This document shows, piece after piece, positions 1 through 12,600 of a DNA stretch of 64,000 nucleotides. A program made the position numbers and the translations under genes. This DNA comes from Pieris napi (lineage: Eukaryota > Arthropoda > Insecta > Lepidoptera > Pieridae), in assembly GCF_905475465.1 (NCBI RefSeq), contig NC_062237.1:12572501-12636500 (forward strand). Direction: 5' to 3'. The notes beneath the pieces were generated by a model. That model saw only the letters and a program-made list of their open reading frames with translations, was not told the origin of the DNA and did no database searches. Numbering within the stretch: position 1 is the stretch's first letter; each line of letters opens with the position of its first letter.

Positions 1-310
1 GATGAATGCCTGCAGCTGACTTTCATCATCGGACGTCGAGGCAGAATACGAAATTCTCATCCTCATCACCCAGATCACCTTGACGTCCGTAGTTCCACAA
101 CTGAGCGTTTTTAAGGCAGTTTTTGCCACGCAACACTATGTGGAACCAGCTGCCCACTGAAGTACTTTCGAACCAATTTGACTTTGGGTTCATCAAGAAA
201 ATAGCGTACCAATTGTTAAAAGGCCGGTAACGCACTTGCGAGCCCTTTGGCACTGAGAGTGTCCATGGGCACTTAACATCAGGTAAGCCACCTGTCGGTT
301 TGCTCCATAA
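1..310 (+). repeat. LINE 3'-terminal fragment (degenerate RT C-terminus)
   Basis: On the + strand this decodes, with stops, to LINE C-terminal sequence: HHLDVRRS..., TMWNQLPTEV, then KKIAYQLLKGR, followed by the family end tgtccatgggc...cacttaacatcagg. The same family occurs about a dozen times in the window. Truncated by the window edge. Confidence 0.7.
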
Positions 311-2295
311 AAAAACTCATTCGCTTCTAATACATAAAAGAAAAAAGCTACAAAAAACTCTCTAACACTTGCACTATGACTTATATTCTTCAGTCAGTCA
401 GTCGCGATCTAGGCATATTTCTGCGTCTGCTTTCTTTATAATTTAGTTGATATACTGATTCCCATGATTGCAAACTGATACGCGGGTTTTCTTACCCTAA
501 ACTATTACGTATACGCTAAAACCTGAAAGACTTAAAATAAGAGTATCTTCTTCTTCTTATTTTCTTTTTTTTGACGTTCATAAATGTACATTGTGTTACC
601 TATATGAATAAATGATTTTGAATTGACTTGAGTTATCGTACCGTATCTTACACTTCCGGCCAAGGTTTCAGCTGACTTTGAAATAGTTCTTGATAGAGCA
701 GACGGTGGTGCCTTCATGGGCGTCCCTCTATGGTAGGTATGTGTTAATGGTTGAAACATTTGAAGATTTTTCAGCGACATTTTTTATTACAACGCACATT
801 TTCACTTAAAATCCATTGATAGAAAACAGTTTTCATCGCAATAATAAATGTTACAAACTGTTATAACTAATGCGGGTTAAATGTTTAACTACTAACAGTT
901 AAAATTTAACGAGCATAAATGAAATAATTATGACGTTTGACATATCAAATGGCGCGAAAACATGTCCATTTTGGTTACGCGACTGAAGTTCACACACGCG
1001 CGGAAAGCACTGAACGAATAACTGGTTATTCCCTTCAGCTTTCAGACAGCCGATAATTATATATGTAAGCAACATATTTTTCAACGTTTGATTACGATCT
1101 GAGTGTATATTTTAGGACAATGGCAGTTAAGGAATATCGTTTGGTCGTAAAATGTGCCTAATTGTTTTTTTAGATTTCAATGTTTACAATTTTTGTACAT
1201 GTTATTTGAGCGGGATTTTGGTACTAGACGTTTTTTTATAATTTGCACATTGATTAAGTATAATAATTTATTTATTGAATTATTTCAACATTCCTTCGCA
1301 TCTATTCGCCATTTCTTATAGATAAAAATAGAACTTCAGTAGACACAAGCTTGTATGAATTTATGTTAAGTCAGATATGAACTTTTTCTGATAATACGGA
1401 TTTTGAAGTTATTAAAGTATTAATATTTATTTCGTGATCCTACAGCTAAAATAAATTATATAAAAAGTATACTGAAGATATAGCCAAAGATGGAATACAT
1501 AATATTTACAAAAAGGTCCTAACAAAAGGAAAAAATCTATGAAATAATTAAATACATTTAACTAAGTAATACCTAAATCGGCTGTGTTGTGTGATGGTGT
1601 GAAAGCGATGTTGCGTTTTGTATGCCATGACTACTGCTAATAGAAACTAATCGTTTATTTTTTATTCCTAAAAGTTAGGTATTCCATATCAGGTGGAGGA
1701 ATGGTTGGAGCTTTCAAGCATTTTATAGACAATAAACTTGGTGGTCTAACGGAGAGTTTTTTTTCTTTTCGTATGTTCCACCATCTATGACTTAGAATTG
1801 AGAACTGTCATAAAAGGTATATTTAAAGCCATTCTTGACATTCGTATCCGAATAGCTTTATTTAGACATTGTCTATTGTGGTCTTGAATAATAAATGAAC
1901 AATCGGTTGACTTTCACACTACAAAGAAAGTTCTGAACTGCCTTTTATAAATGTAGACAAATTGATTTCTTTATGCGCAATAGTTATTATTTATTCATGT
2001 GGTATATGCTTGGTAGATACGTGGTTACTTCCATCGTGGTCTTTCACATAGATTGTAACTTTAGATCAAGGTTCAAGTCCCGGGCCGAATAGTAGTTAGG
2101 ATTTTGCAGCTGCATACATGCTCTTTCGATACTCTGCTTGTTTGGACATTAGGTGTCTTCGGTGTAATTGACAGGCTCAGGTCAACAAGTCGATAAATTT
2201 AAATATTATATTAATACAACAAAAGCAATTATACAGATTTTAAAATTTTCTTAACCTTCATAGTCATAATAATAATAATATTTTATTTATGTTAC
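311..2295. other. Intergenic DNA, no gene seen
   Basis: AT-rich sequence. The only clear repeat is a fragment at about 568-640 (reverse copy of the gtacactTATGAACGTCA-type LINE tail seen at 18,907 and 22,741). Short open frames have no recognisable protein. Confidence 0.5.
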
Positions 2296-2502
2296 AGGAG
2301 CGGGCAGAAAGGCTCCCCAAAGGCAAGAAAAGAAGAAAGAAGAAAGGCAAAAATTGGTACGCTCTTTTCTCGAAGGAACTTAAGTCGAATTGGTTTGGAA
2401 ATACTTCAGTGGGCAGCTGGTTCCACATAGTGGTGGTGAGCGGCAGAAATCGCCTTAAGAAACGCTCAGTTGTGAAACGACGGACATCAAGGTGATACGG
2501 AT
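2296..2502 (-). repeat. LINE 3'-terminal fragment, reverse
   Basis: The minus strand reads [20 protein letters not shown], then [17 protein letters not shown] and EKRAYQFL, the C-terminus of a LINE reverse-transcriptase ORF. Its 3' tail is replaced by an AG-rich run at 2,300-2,345. Confidence 0.75.
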
Positions 2503-2875
2503 GCAAATTTTTAAAAATTAATAAATAGAAAAAGGTACAATGCCACAGGGATCTTTTTATAAATGTTATAATTACTTTGTAGGTTATAAAAATTGTAAAT
2601 ACTTGATTGTTATGATTACTAATAAAAATTATTATAAATAGAAAATTCAAACGAATTTAAAAAGTTTGGTCTCTGTGGCAATGTACTTAACCCTGGCAAG
2701 TATTTTAGCATGTAAGTATTTTTACATTTTTGAAATAACTCTTCCAATTCCAAAATAATTATTCCATTTCAATAAAAATGCGTCTTCAAGGATTGATAGC
2801 ATACGTAGCGCTGATGTCGCAGTTTCTATACTGATACCCCGGTACCAGAACTCTATATAATTGCAATATTATAAT

Positions 2876-2916
2876 TTGCGTGTATTATATTAATATAATT
2901 AATATAATACACGCAA
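2876..2916. repeat. Perfect 19-bp inverted repeat with 3-bp loop
   Basis: TTGCGTGTATTATATTAAT, then ATA, then its exact reverse complement. It may be a MITE remnant or simply an AT-rich palindrome. Confidence 0.7.
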
Positions 2917-3431
2917 TACACGTAAGGTTGGGGTTGAATTAAAAGGCTATTTTACAGGAAGTAGCTGAGTAGCGTATAAAAGGGTGTGAGTTCATTGAAC
3001 TTTATAATTATTTTCATTAGCGGTCACTATGTATAAAGCTAGGGGAAAATATCTATATATTTTAAGTTTATGTCTCCTGCTTGTTGTTTGTTACTAAACT
3101 TCTCAGGAAATGTGGTGTTGGAGGCGGATGCTGACAATATTTAATCCATACAATTATGATATGAGGTGCCAAAATATCTTAAGGGTTTGGCTACATTACA
3201 ACTATTAATACTGTTATGCTGTAAAGCATGGTCACGGTTTGACAATAATTCAAGTGAATGACCACGAGAGGTCGCTGACAGTGGCACAAATATTGGTAAT
3301 TTGTACAGTGGGTGGACACAGTTATCCGGCGTAGCCTATTCATTAGGCATCATTAAATTACGTTTTTGCAAATATTTACGCTCTGCCACAAACATTATAA
3401 ACAATAAACTACACAATTTCTCGTAATAAAT

Positions 3432-3605
3432 ATCCTCACGATGTTTTCTTTTATCCGAGCGCAAGTTTATTCCAGTCCTGGATTCTATTTCTCGACAGAG
3501 AGATCTTAAAAGTTTTACCTTCTTAACCTTCGATACAGAATAAATATTAGCATAAAAACAAGTACATTGTTGCACAGCCAAGGCTCGAATCTACGACCTC
3601 AGTGA
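3432..3605 (-). repeat. Degraded tRNA-SINE remnant
   Basis: Contains cctcacgatgttttc and cacagcc.aggctcgaatctacgacctc, which match the reverse strand of the SINE at 41,836. Unrelated sequence lies between the two blocks. Confidence 0.4.
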
Positions 3606-4602
3606 AACCTCTTCCGTTCTACGCCCTTGATTTGAGAACTGGCAGTAAATGTAAAATTAGAAGCATTAATATGTATTTCTTTAATGACGCATCACAAGTG
3701 TACATTGTGTTACCTACGTGAATAAATGATTATTGAATTTTGAAAGTGTCGCTCGCTCTTATTGATCATCACTGCTCTTACTTCAATTATAGGAACAACA
3801 TAATGTGCTACTTATAATAGAACTTACGGGATATATAATTTTGCGTATGTTTATATTATTATCTCTAGCGGCATAGGAATATTTTGTAAAAAAGGTTCTT
3901 TAAGTTGCAAAACACCTAAACATCTGTATTAAAAACGTTTTGGGAAGTCTAAAAGTAGACTTTTAGGATCTCTCTGTCGAAAAATAGTATCCAGGACTGG
4001 AATAAAGGCATGAGTCCATTCTGGACCGACTTACAGAGGCATATTACATTTATATAATACTAGTGAGTTATAGAATCCGGGCGAAGAATGCTTCGAAGAG
4101 GATTTAAGAGAACCTACCCCTTCTTAAAAGGCTACCAACGCAACCGCTATGTATGCGGTCCATTTTAAGTTTGGTCCTCCAATTAAAAACCGTACAGGAC
4201 AATATTGATGATAGCATATCCAGTCTCGTTTATTCACAATGCAAATGACGTGTCAGCTATGGTTCGCCGCGTAAATTTTTTGGTTCAAGTATTAGCTGTG
4301 AATATCTGTTTCCATAATATACTGGTTGAGATAAATAATCACAATCATTTAAAACTACTGAGAGCGTGGGTGAAAACTTTCCCTTAAAAATAATAAGCCT
4401 TGCACGCCCATTAACAAGTCGATATATTTGCGACAATACATTCTTTAATTGAGGCTTGAATATCCAAGAAAGTGTTCTAAGATTCAGAAACGTGAACTAC
4501 CTATGACTTCCGTATGTCAGAATTCCATACGTTTGATATATATGAGTCACACTTAGTGCTAAGTCTGAAACTCGCCCCTAATCTGAGAGTAGCCAATACT
4601 CA

Positions 4603-4742
4603 ACTGCTTCTTCTTCTTTGCCTTGGAAATATCAAGGCCTGCCGGCACGCACCCGCGAGCCCTCTGGCATTGAGAGTGTCCATGGCTGTATCACTTAAAA
4701 TCAGGTGAGCCTCCTGCCCGTTTGCCCCCTGTTCTATAAAAA
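4603..4742 (+). repeat. LINE 3'-terminal fragment
   Basis: Matches the last 140 bp of the family at 1-310: cgcgagccctctggcattga, tgtccatgg, cctcctgcccgtttgccccc. Confidence 0.7.
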
Positions 4743-5930
4743 AGTTCACGATGGCTAAACAAAATACTAAATGTTTATAAGAGTATTGTTTGCAATTTAT
4801 TGTCGTAAAATTTCTGACTTAGGTTGTCTTCAAAAGATCGCTTCTTATCAATCAATTTATACAAATTATTACAAATTTCAATTTACCAAAAAAACGCATA
4901 CAGCATTGCATTTGTTTACAAAAATTAATTAGGTGGTTAAATCATATGGTTAATTAAATCACCGAGGCTGGTAGTGATGCATTCATTTCCCGTATTTTTT
5001 ACGTAGAAAACTTACGTACATGTTAAGTAGCATGCTTGCTTAAGAATAATAAGAGTGTGAAGAATCCCAGGGATGTACAATTAAAGAAGACATCTTTAAC
5101 AGCAAAATTCAATCAATTATTCATTAAATAGTGCCTTAATTATAAACTTCATAATTCCTTTGACTAAAACTTAGTGAATTCGATACTATGGAAACAGATA
5201 CACACTAAACAATAGAACTTCCTCTTCCTATATAATATTTATTGCATTTGTTTTTTGTATTATTTTGTAGATCAAATCTTATACAAAAAATTTCATAGAC
5301 AATACTGCTCTATTCAGAACGTAAGTTAATCTTACACGTAGTATTTATGAAGAAACCTCTAACAATCTATAGTCTTAATAAATATTTTGTTACGTACAGT
5401 AGAATATTTAAGTAATTTATCATCGAGGTGAAACGGAAAGTAGAAAATAATACTAGCAATCATAGACAAATCAAATGCTCTTCAAGACATGATTATCAAG
5501 TTAGTTTTAAGTAGATTCCTCTCATTGCGTACTGTCATTATCTCCACATCTACGCACAGTCATTACCATGTGTAACCTTCGGAATGTTCAGCTATGTGCC
5601 CCTCAGGACGGATGGACAGACAAAAAAACAATTGCCATAATTATTATAAGCGCCGGACGCAAGAGCCATCGGACAGTCGGTCAAACAGAACCGCGCAGAA
5701 CGGTTCTAAATTTAAAAAGTTTATGGCTTTTCACAGACTAAATAGTCTATATTACCAGTTACAGATTATAGGATGTTAAGGTTCGCATAGTTTATTTATA
5801 GAAAACAGGTTTTATAAGAGTGCATTGTTTGGTATGTGCTGCATAGGCTGAGCAAGATGATACGTTTGATAATTCAGGTGAGTTTTGAATAAATTATTAT
5901 TTAATTGTGTAACTGATATTATAATTGACT
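4743..5930. other. Intergenic DNA, no gene or clear repeat
   Basis: AT-rich sequence. An open frame at 5594-5779 has no recognisable domain and no splice or promoter support. Confidence 0.4.
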
Positions 5931-6120
5931 TAAATAAATAAATAAATAAATCCTTTATTTGCAACAAGACAATTTCGAACAACAAGAAAAGCCCGCACAA
6001 TCAGCCATACATAAACAGGCATGCAAATGTCATAATAAGAAGTCATTTATGAGTAATTGTTAAACTTATGTTCTAAATATTCGGTCACACACTTCGTAAT
6101 ATTATATGCGCTGTAAGATC
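5931..6120 (+). repeat. Interspersed repeat with (TAAA)n end, shared with 35,720-35,880
   Basis: Shares tcctttatttgc, acaacaagaaaa, gcacaatcagccata, aggcatgcaaatgtc and cttatgttctaaatatt in the same order with 35,720-35,880. The element class is unknown. Confidence 0.6.
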
Positions 6121-7660
6121 GTAGTTTCAGTTGGTTCAAACAAGAACTCAATAATATAATTTAAATAAGACCTTTTATTTATTTGCTCATATTAATTATT
6201 AAAAACATCTCAAAAAATATTTTTACGTACAAAAACAAAGACAACATTATGCAGAATCCGTTATTCCGTTTTTCAGTAGGTAACATAATAGCAGTTATAA
6301 TTATGCGGAAGATGAATCAAGATCTTAAAGATGATGATAATTGACATAAAAACTCAACCTCGTGTTAATAAAACAGAACTAATCTGATCTTTTAACTTGT
6401 TCATTGTAAAGGCTAAAATTGCAACTAAGGTTTTTTTTCTAAGTATGTACTTAGTTCCTAGTGTTATATTATGTCTGATATGGTCATTTATTATTATTTT
6501 TTATTTGTAATTATAACAAATACTGGCTGATTATATACTCTTTTTTTAATTCATGTTTTTTATTTGGTGGCCCTACTTTTGTTACACCTAAATAAAATTA
6601 TCATTATATTTATCCATTTTTAATTATTATTATTAATACGTAGATTAAGAATATTGTAACACTGTACATTTGTCTCCAGATTTATATGTGTCTAATAATT
6701 TCTGTATTCTCGCATATTTTTAAGGAGTTTTCACGCTAGACCTGCGATATGCATAGAGCATAGATGTTAGACAATAAAACCAATATATGTAATTATTATA
6801 CAATTAAAATTAATGTTTTCAAATATTATAGAATTTTGTATAAAAATAGATATTTCAGAATCTGAGATTACATAAAGATACTTTATCACACAAAATTTAA
6901 ACAATATCAAAGATTTTCAGTGTAAAATATTAAAATTAACAATAATGTATTAATATTACTTAAAATTTATAATTAGTGGGTATAAAAAATCTGTGGAAAT
7001 AAATTGTTAAGTTTAATTTGCGCCCACGCCGCGACCTCCATAGACAATAGTGTGACGTCACGTAGGGCACAAAATGGCTGACATGGACCAAATAGAATCC
7101 TTGGCGTAATGGCCATTGTTTTTTACCCACATTTAATGAACTACAATCAATGTAGATCAAAATCTGTATAGATATAATGTGCTATAATTTTTATCGATGT
7201 AGGTCAGTGTCATTATGGGGCAATGTTGTATTAAAGGGGGCAAATGTTGCATAATTTATATTGTATACTATTTCTTATCAAATTTTTGGTAATCTTTGCA
7301 ATCTTCCATTATAGACCATCCAAGACAGAAAGACATAGACATAACATTAACTAACAAAACACCCACACAAAATAACAATAATCAAAAAAGTAAAAAGAAG
7401 GAGAGAGAACAATTTTTTTTCTTTTAAATAACTAGGTGTGTTTTAAGAGTGTAATGCTTATGTTGCATGGGAAAATTATAACTATCATTCCTGGAAGAAT
7501 TAAGTAATTTTATCCATAATTTGCTGTTTATAATTAAATTATTAATGTCCCTTTCACTGTTCACATGTTTTAAGGCTTTGCTTTGTTCCATTAGTGTTGT
7601 ATAAATAATTGTCTTATGTAGTTTTGCACTTCTTGCGCTCACCTTATCTAATTTTCTCAC
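6121..7660. other. Intergenic DNA, no gene seen
   Basis: Very AT-rich. Short open frames on the minus strand (6,960-7,160 and 7,424-7,660) have no recognisable domain. Confidence 0.4.
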
Positions 7661-7790
7661 AGTGCCTGGAAGAGATCGCTCGAAAGCGATAAGGCCGCCA
7701 GTTGCTCTCCATTTTATATAATTATTTGAATTGTACTGTATTAATGTATATTTGCAACGAAGTGTTAATAAATAAATAATATATAATACT
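7661..7790 (+). repeat. Interspersed LINE-like 3' tail
   Basis: The block gcctggaagagatcgctcgaaagcgataaggccgcc... ends in taaataaataa. Relatives lie at 19,700-19,812 and, more diverged, at 47,440-47,560 and 50,220-50,340. Reads like a LINE 3' end. Confidence 0.5.
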
Positions 7791-7932
7791 TATAAATAGA
7801 CATAGGACGCATATGCTTGTAATGAAACGCTGAAGATATCAGGCTCAGTGAGATGAGAATTATTTCTACGACTTTGACGCACTTTTTACGTGTCTCGCGC
7901 ATACTGATTATTATTGCATGTGAGACGTATTA

Positions 7933-8611
7933 AGGTCGATTTACATCAAACGAGCGAATGCTCATTCTATCCCCACTACATCAAATTCTTCTAGTGTAAA
8001 CAGGCGTAGAGCATTCTTTCGTTGTTCTTAGTGCGTTCGCAAAGATTCTATAGAATATTCTAAGAATGCTCGTTCGCTTGATGTAAACGGCGCAAGAGCG
8101 CGCGAACAGTTGCTTAGAGCGTTCTAGCGTGTTCGGACGTGCTCGCGCCACTGAGCGGTCTTTTCAAAGCGTTCTTGTGTTCTAGCGATTGTTTACGTAT
8201 CTTATCGATTAAATTATGGATTGGTCTCAAGAAAAATGTTTATTAATGATAGAAGCCTACCGCGATTTCAGATGCCTGTGGGATCCGACGTATGAAAACT
8301 ATAAAAATACAACTTACAAACGAGATGCTTGGCGGGAAATCGCAAAACAACTGGAATGTAATGTAATTAAATTTGTAACCCACCAACGTCTCTTCCTTCT
8401 TTTATTTTTGAGTTTTAAATAATAAATGCAGCACTTGCAATAATGATATCGCTGTCAGAGTCAGACATAACGAAGCACTACCAATACTAACCACAGAATT
8501 GACACGAATGAGCAAAGAACATTCGATCTAGCTTTTGTTTACACTAAAAGATTACGAAAGAATGCTCTTGTTCTAGCTCTAGCTCTATGTTCGTTTGATG
8601 TAAATCGACCT
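7933..8611. mobile_element. PIF/Harbinger-type DNA element with perfect 21-bp TIRs and TTA target duplication
   Basis: AGGTCGATTTACATCAAACG(A) begins at 7933 and its exact reverse complement ends at 8611. TTA flanks both sides (7930-7932 and 8612-8614), the 3-bp TWA duplication of PIF/Harbinger elements. The 679-bp element carries a partial MADF-domain frame at 8216. No transposase is present, so it is non-autonomous. Confidence 0.85.
8216..8422 (+). pseudogene. Partial MADF (Myb/SANT-like) domain protein inside the Harbinger-type element
   Basis: The frame MDWSQEKCLLMIEAYRDFRC, LWDPTYENYKN, RDAWREIAKQLECN matches the first half of a MADF DNA-binding domain (CLWDp..., aW.eIa..L). A gtaatt follows the Asn codon at 8,362 and could be a donor. 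The rest of the domain is absent, and the residues after ECN are not MADF-like. Harbinger elements encode a Myb/SANT-type partner protein, so this is probably a remnant of it. Confidence 0.65.
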
Positions 8612-8849
8612 TTATGAGACGTTGCACACTGGCTGAATTCACAGGAATCGCATTATTTATAATTAGTTATAAAAAGGTTTAGGTTGTATGTTTTCTTGTT
8701 TTGTTTAACGTTCTTTGTTTAATTTTTATATTAATAAGTTGTCTATTGTATTAGTATTAAGTTACTGTAAAAATAGAAAATCAAATAATATAAATAAATT
8801 ACATATTTGATTACTTGTGAGTGCTCCGGATGTCAGAACGCCGTTATTT

Positions 8850-9133
8850 TTTTTTTTATAGAACGGGGGGCAAACGGGCAGGACGCTCACCTGATGTTAA
8901 GTGATACCGCCGCCCATGGACACTCTCAATGCCAGAGGGCTCGCGAGTGCGTTGCCGGCCTTTTAAGAATTACGGTACGCTCTTTTCTTGAAGGACCCTA
9001 TGTCGAATTGGTTCGGAAATACTTCAGTGGGCAGCTGGTTCCACATAGTGGTGGTGCGCGGCAAAAACTGCCTTGAAAAACGCTCAGTTGTGGAACGGTG
9101 GAATTTCGTATTCTGCCTCGACGTCCGATGATG
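8850..9133 (-). repeat. LINE 3'-terminal fragment, reverse, next to gene 1 exon 2
   Basis: Well-kept reverse copy. It runs from gggggcaaacgggcag to ttcgtattctgcctcgacgt and covers the LINE RT C-terminus plus tail. It ends about 37 bp before the splice acceptor of gene 1 exon 2. Confidence 0.75.
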
Positions 9134-9169
9134 ATATCATACTAAACATTTTAACCCATATCTTTACAG

Positions 9170-9648
9170 GTACTACTCATTGTCGCAGTAACATCTTTAG
9201 TAGAATCTGAAGGCGACAATGAATCTAAACTATCATCTATACTTCTTCCGTCCAAAGACAACGCTAGAATAACAAGAAGTTATTACGAACGTTACGGCTA
9301 CGGCCGGCCATATGATCGACTGGATGATAGACGCTGTGGCCGATGTGATGATGATGATGACGGCGATGACGATAGAGATGACAGACGCTCCAAAAAGCCT
9401 ACATATGGCAGCCGACATGACAGAAACAGGGATGAAGATGATAATGATGATAAACGATATAATACAGATAGAAGAAGTAGTAAAAACGAAACAGATGATC
9501 AGAGTGATGATAAGAGTCATGATGATAAAGATAGACATAGGGATAGGCCGAGGAACAGGCACAGGAACCGATATGACGATAGAGATAGATATGGACCGGA
9601 TTATTATGACAGGTTTTTGAGAGATAGGAATAGAGACAGATATGATCG
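9170..9648 (+). CDS. Gene 1, exon 2: signal-peptide end and Asp/Arg-rich block
   Basis: The acceptor is tctttacag and the donor is CG|gtaagt. The exon has 159 codons plus 2 bases. It holds a hydrophobic VLLIVAVTSLV stretch, then strongly biased sequence with DDDDDGDDDRDD and many RD/DR/NR pairs. The GA-rich coding strand also leaves long open frames on both strands here; those are by-products. A LINE fragment ends about 37 bp before the acceptor. Confidence 0.75.
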
Positions 9649-12600
9649 GTAAGTACCTGTTCAACAATCTTTTCAAGCTCTTCTGTTTAAATCTTGACGC
9701 AAACGTAATGTATGCATTTATAACAAAAAAAATCTTTGATTACGAATACTAAATTTATAAAATAGGTCTTTGAGACTTTATTCAAGTAGTCAAATCGTAT
9801 AATGAGTTGTAATTTAGTATTTCTTATACAAATTGTTAAATGGTCAAATACAGATCAGCCCCTTATTATCTAATATATATAATTTTTAGTGGGTGCGTTG
9901 CCGGCCTTTGAGGGAGGAGTACATTCTAACTTTTAATAGTTGGAGGTCGAATCTCTCAGGGAAGACCCCCACCGGGACTCGATTCTATAGTTTACCATAA
10001 TAGTCATGTATTTTAGATAGCTTGTACTGTAGATATAGCGTTATATGTAATGTGGTAAACTTTATGAAATAAATAAAAAAGTAGGATTAAAATAACAATT
10101 ACATTCATATGTATGTAATTTTAGTCATCTAAAAATAATAAAAATCCAAATCGAAATGTCTATGTCTAATAAGTTTTCCTAAAGCTAAATTAATATAAAA
10201 ATTCTGCAATAACAATTTTTTAAATAAGTTCAACGGCGATATTTAAGATTACCATAGTTCAACAATGTTAGAAGTGTCATTTCTTGATATAATTCGAGTT
10301 TTGCGAGAAATTTACCTTCACGAAGATTTTTTATACAGATTTGTGTAGCAGACCAGTCAACATTTAATAAACTTACAGATACGACGAGCCATACCCACGT
10401 CGACCGTTGTATGACAGAAATGCCTACTCCTATGACGACGGCTATGGTAGATACGATGGAAACAGACGACCTGCATATTATGATGACAGATACGACAGAT
10501 ATGATGATGGCTACGGTGGTTACGGGCCAGGTGTAGGAGCTGGGCCGCATGACAGGTGAGTTCACCCCACACGGGCTAAAATAGTATAATTAATAGAATA
10601 GTTATATTAATTATGCTTCAAATAAAATTAACATCTTTTACACAAGAATGTCTACTTATAAAGACGTTACGGTTTAAGATATTTATTTCTCATTATGAAC
10701 ATTACAACGTTCACTTACATGAGAAAGTATTATATTAATTAATTGTATATTACAATAGTACATAAAGTGCAGCAGAGAAGAAACAGAAGATTTATTTGAT
10801 AAAAATACAGCAATAACAAATTTTTAACAGTTACACAACACAAAAAAGATTTTGTATCCCTTGTATCTGGCTGACACTCTTATACATTCTGTTTAGTCAG
10901 CATTTCCTATCATTAGGTGAGACTTTAATTATAATATGAAGTCAGCCCTGCGATTCTGTAACTCACTTTTCGAACTCACAGAGCGTAAAAGCACATAAAA
11001 TGACTGCTTCACGACTGATTTGAGAGCGACCGCCGATGCGAAAACCGCTGTGTGAGTTCGAAAAGTGAGTTACAGAATCGCAGGGCTGGTATCATCCTTG
11101 TTACATGTTGGCTTTCATTATAATATTTTTTAAATACAAATTATTAATTAAAAGTTCAATTGTAAACTCATTTTTCTTTTTTAAAAACCCAATTACTGGG
11201 ACAATCCTAACAAAACGTTAATGAATTAAGTTAATATTTGATGATATCATGGCAATGACAGACAGAAGTCTCCTACACAAAAAAAGATTACGTTCTTCAT
11301 TTAGAAATAAAAAATTATGTGTTCATAATGATATAAAAATAATAAATCACGTATTTTCATCAAACTCTTATTTACTTGAGAACCTCCCCCTCGTGGTTAT
11401 AAACTCTTGGTGATTTGAAATTTTTCTCTGATTTGGGAGTTTCATTTATCGAAAGTCAGTTGTACTAAATAATACAATTTTCAAATGTCACACAATATCT
11501 CTATACAAATATATAGAGTAACCGTTATGTTGCAATTATTTCACAATAGTTTAGAATTTAATTCACGCTTTCATGAAATTCTATCGAATTTCAATACAGT
11601 TAGGATGTGCGGATGATTAAAACTGTATTCAAAAAAGTATTTATTATTATCGTAGACCATAGAGCATGCTCTAGTAACGTCAGAGTTTAATATCAACAGA
11701 AGCAAATTTGTTAGGAATATTTTGTGATTGCCACAAACAAAAAATAATAATATACAGGTTATCCGTGTGGTACAGACTGTTTATTTATTAAGTACGGGTC
11801 GGTAATAATAAATAATGATGGTCATAAATCAAAACTATTGCATTTTAATTAATAGCGAGGTACAGGTTAGAGCGCGCGAGTGATACAAATTTATATATTT
11901 ACAGAAATACATACATTATCCTTACAGTTCGATATAATACGATAATGTCGATAAAAATATAACATAAGTTAAATAATGCGATTATGTTACCGTGCGATCA
12001 GATAATTTTTAAACTTTAATTGTACTCAGAAATTGAGATTTTTTAAATCTTATTTAGACTTTTTATTTATAGGGTAAAAGCACTGTGGCAAGACATTAAC
12101 ATTTATGAATGATATTATTAACTTTCATTGTGATTAATGTCGACGCTTCATTTATTATACATTGCTTTATACATTTTTGTATGTAATGTAAAAAATATGA
12201 ACGAACTTTCATAACGTATCAATTTTACAAACCTTCACCTTGTAGATAAAATCATTATATCGTTTATTAAAACCTACACATAATCATAAAATATATATAT
12301 TCAAGTGCAAAGGCGCTAATTAAAGATTTAAGTTGGTGCCTGTTAGATAGTACCGGTGACCCCAGAGCTGGTGCTTTCCACGCTCAACGAATAAGTATCG
12401 CAATACAGCGAGAAAATGCTGCCAGTGTTAAAGGTACCCTGCTACAGGAACCAAACTTTTTAAATTTATTTTTATTTTTGTCGTATGATTCGTAGATTAT
12501 ATTTCAAACTAAAACTTTAAACACTTATGACAAATGATTTAAGATCGTTGACCCTGTGAGTCATGGTTAAAGTTAATTAGCTTTTTATCTACAAACTACA

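Noticed and set aside
9233..9676. 147-codon minus-strand open frame, Ile/Val/Ser-rich
   Set aside because: It is the antisense shadow of the Asp/Arg-rich gene 1 exon 2 (GAT/GAC codons read as ATC/GTC). It has no start context or family match.
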